A stretch of DNA of 64,000 bases from positions 272,211 to 336,210 of the forward strand of contig CALSME010000005.1 of assembly GCA_943787375.1 (NCBI GenBank), in the 5' to 3' direction. The notes under the pieces were generated by a model, which worked only from the letters and a program-made list of their open reading frames with translations, made no database searches and was not told the DNA's origin. Source of the stretch: an uncultured Polaribacter sp. Its GTDB lineage: Bacteria > Bacteroidota > Bacteroidia > Flavobacteriales > Flavobacteriaceae. Each line of letters starts with the position of its first letter. Position 1 is the first letter of the stretch. This document shows positions 62,639 to 64,000 of this stretch, one piece after another. A program made the translations under genes and the position numbers.

Positions 62639-62670
62639 CAAAGATATTAGAAAACAATTTTTCACACAAT
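62639..62670 (-). promoter_or_regulatory. thrS operon promoter
   Basis: Minus-strand ATTG, 20 nt, then TATCTTTG (62646-62639), a perfect -7 box. Predicted start near 62634, 19 nt before the thrS ATG. Confidence 0.55.
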
Positions 62671-62711
62671 ATATATATGTACTTATTATAAGATCGTTTT
62701 TTTTTTAGGTG

Positions 62712-62815
62712 TTTCCATGCGAAAAGCATGGCCGGGCTTTTCGTACTCGTTTTTTGTTCATGCTTCACAAAAGAACTCAAACAAACACTTCAATCCCTAA
62801 CACAGATTGCACTTT
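62712..62815. repeat. Palindromic repeat-like stretch
   Basis: CCATGC-GAAAA-GCATGG (62715-62731), then a second inverted pair TTTTGT...ACAAAA (62752-62773). The remaining text (CCGGGCTTTTCGTACTCG, CAATCCCTAACACAG) resembles a repeat family scattered in flavobacterial genomes; this is from memory and unverified. Confidence 0.4.
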
Positions 62816-62987
62816 AAGCGTTAAATAGAGGAGTTAAATGATGTTTTTTTTAAACAATTGAGTACAAGGCTAATTTTATTCGTTTTTTATATCCATGTAA
62901 AGCCCCCGTTTTCAATGTTTTAAAACCCATAAAAAAGAAACAACAAAAAGAAACAAAAAAAGCAGTGCAATAAGAATAAAGGTGTTG

Positions 62988-62995
62988 TATATTTG
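62988..62995 (+). promoter_or_regulatory. rRNA promoter P1 (-7 box)
   Basis: TATATTTG, perfect, followed by CACCCGCTAAGGG. It shares ATTTGCACCCGCTAA with P3. Confidence 0.6.
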
Positions 62996-63156
62996 CACCC
63001 GCTAAGGGAAAACAAGATGGTTGTTTATTGGGTTTAGCGAAGTTCATTGATTTGTTTGTTGTGTTGAATTTTAAGGGGTTTTTATTAACTATTTTAGTTT
63101 AAAAAAAAGCATTAAAATATCCATAAAATAATTAGGAATTAACAATAAACAAGTAG

Positions 63157-63164
63157 TATGTTTG
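63157..63164 (+). promoter_or_regulatory. Possible rRNA promoter P2 (-7 box)
   Basis: TATGTTTG fits TAnnTTTG. It lacks the GCACCCGC discriminator of P1 and P3. Confidence 0.4.
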
Positions 63165-63236
63165 CAGTCCCAAATTTTGGGTGTTTTAGTAAAATTCCCA
63201 AGTAGGAAAAAGAAATAAAAAAAAGTAATTTTTTTT

Positions 63237-63267
63237 ATTGTTGAATCAGAAATAAGTTTTAGATTTG
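63237..63267 (+). promoter_or_regulatory. rRNA promoter P3
   Basis: ATTG, exactly 19 nt, then TAGATTTG, with GCACCCGCTAATA downstream. Predicted start near 63273, giving a leader of about 270 nt. Confidence 0.65.
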
Positions 63268-63317
63268 CACCCGCTAATATAAATAGCAAAGACGTTCAGA
63301 GAAATTTTGGAAAGGCT

Positions 63318-63374
63318 TTTAACAACGAAATAGGAGTTGTTAAATAGAAAAAAGTCGGTTAGTTCGATTCTAAC
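63318..63374 (+). other. rRNA leader hairpins, one like a tRNA T-arm
   Basis: First hairpin TTTAACAAC/GTTGTTAAA (63318-63344, 9 bp). Second GTTAG-TTCGATT-CTAAC (63358-63374): a 5-bp stem with a 7-nt TTCGATT loop, as in a tRNA T-arm. No other tRNA parts are found nearby. Confidence 0.5.
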
Positions 63375-63541
63375 ATTTTAACAAATTAGGAAAAACATTG
63401 AGGTTTAAATACCAAATTGAAAGACCTAAAAAGTTCATTGAAAATATTGAAATTGACAGCGTAAACAAAGAGTAGAATAACCACATTATGTAAATAATGT
63501 AAAATTCTTTTGAAACTTATTCATTCATATTATTAAAATAT

Positions 63542-64000
63542 ACAATGAAGAGTTTGATCCTGGCTCAGGATGAACGCTAGCGGCAGGCTTAACACATGCA
63601 AGTCGAGGGGTAACAGGGAGCTTGCTCCGCTGACGACCGGCGCACGGGTGCGTAACGCGTATAGAACCTACCTTTTACAGAGGGATAGCCTTTAGAAATG
63701 AAGATTAATACCTTATGGTATTAAGGATTCGCATGAATTCTTAATTAAAGATTTATCGGTAAAAGATGGCTATGCGTCCTATTAGCTAGATGGTAAGGTA
63801 ACGGCTTACCATGGCGACGATAGGTAGGGGTCCTGAGAGGGAGATCCCCCACACTGGTACTGAGACACGGACCAGACTCCTACGGGAGGCAGCAGTGAGG
63901 AATATTGGGCAATGGAGGCAACTCTGACCCAGCCATGCCGCGTGCAGGAAGACGGCCCTATGGGTTGTAAACTGCTTTTATACAGGAAGAAACACTCGTA
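63542..64000 (+). rRNA. 16S ribosomal RNA, 5' part
   Basis: Begins near 63542 (AGAGTTTGATCCTGGCTCAG at 63549) and runs off the right edge after about 459 nt. Conserved sites present: ACGGGTGCGTAACGCGTATAG, ACTCCTACGGGAGGCAGCAG, CAATGGAGGCAA. The variable regions (AGGGATAGCCTTTAGAAATG, GGCTATGCGTCCTATTAGCT) are Flavobacteriaceae-like. Genus cannot be settled here. Confidence 0.98.

Larger units (their letters stand above)
62616..63541. other. Intergenic region between thrS and the 16S rRNA gene
   Basis: 926 bp. It holds the thrS promoter, a palindrome-rich stretch (62712-62815), a non-coding spacer, and rRNA promoter P1, candidate P2 and P3 in tandem with a structured leader. Short frames on the minus strand exist but have no coding features. 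Confidence 0.7.

Noticed and set aside
62850..63289. Two short minus-strand frames in the rRNA leader region
   Set aside because: Both contain LAGAN only because they read the complement of the repeated promoter sequence; no other coding sign.
63290..63400. tRNA gene in the 16S leader
   Set aside because: Only a T-arm-like hairpin is present; no acceptor, D-arm or anticodon arm can be drawn.

Overview
The window is a chromosomal segment of a marine-type member of the Flavobacteriaceae (Bacteroidota). The evidence is AT-rich DNA, Bacteroidota promoters (TAnnTTTG -7 boxes, in a few cases with a TTG/TTTG -33 element), no Shine-Dalgarno dependence, a type IX secretion (T9SS) type A sorting domain, flavobacterial outer-membrane beta-barrel proteins, and the 5' end of a Bacteroidota 16S rRNA at the right edge. 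I see no prophage, insertion sequence, integron or CRISPR array. Almost all of the window is housekeeping DNA in short operons, with a few envelope and regulatory modules between them.

Layout. 1-2113: a VWA protein (cut by the window edge) and its MoxR/chelatase-like AAA+ ATPase. 2118-6260: minus-strand genes for a YdeI/OmdA protein, an M28 peptidase, an EamA transporter and a putative regulator. 6604-9725: htpG and a divergent KAS III. 9841-18056: two paralogous outer-membrane receptors flank lpxK and a Nif3/coiled-coil gene pair. 18226-21742: a CoA-binding protein converges on a pyrR-pyrB-STAS-like-T9SS tail-rnz operon with a textbook promoter. 21863-28037: a TPR protein, two tandem DUF368 (PopT-type) transporters, aroE and a DUF349 protein. 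28169-31699: ppx/gppA, sixA, pdxH and a sodium/solute symporter. 31795-32412: recR.

32886-43547 is a complete heme supercluster. hemJ, hemH and a SpoU methyltransferase lie on the minus strand. A divergent AraC regulator follows, and hemA, a fused hemCD, hemB, hemL, hemE and hemF lie on the plus strand. Together these encode every step from glutamyl-tRNA to protoheme by the C5, protoporphyrin-dependent route, with an oxygen-dependent coproporphyrinogen oxidase. 43653-50729 holds a PQQ-like propeller protein, a BCKDH/OGDH-type E2, a GNAT protein, and the pyruvate dehydrogenase E2 and E1-alpha genes. 50859-56302 is an envelope region: a secreted protein, a VanX-type dipeptidase, DUF2721, a GIN-repeat lipoprotein behind an ECF-sigma-like promoter, and a DUF4870-PadR-PspC operon with a candidate PadR operator. 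56512-59283 has DUF4442, a lipoprotein, prfA and a membrane coiled-coil protein. 59366-62615 is the thrS-infC-rpmI-rplT operon; infC starts at an AUA codon. 62616-63541 is a long rRNA promoter/leader region with at least two matching promoters, followed by the truncated 16S rRNA gene.

No single locus looks like an unknown defence or biosynthetic system. The most unusual observations are the cargo-less T9SS sorting-domain protein inside a pyrimidine/tRNA-processing operon, the cysteine-free zinc-ribbon protein, the AUA start of infC, the duplicated rRNA promoter module with a tRNA T-arm-like hairpin in its leader, the GIN/PadR/PspC envelope module, and several genes whose -7 box almost touches the start codon. 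All names rest on reading motifs by eye; no database search was possible.
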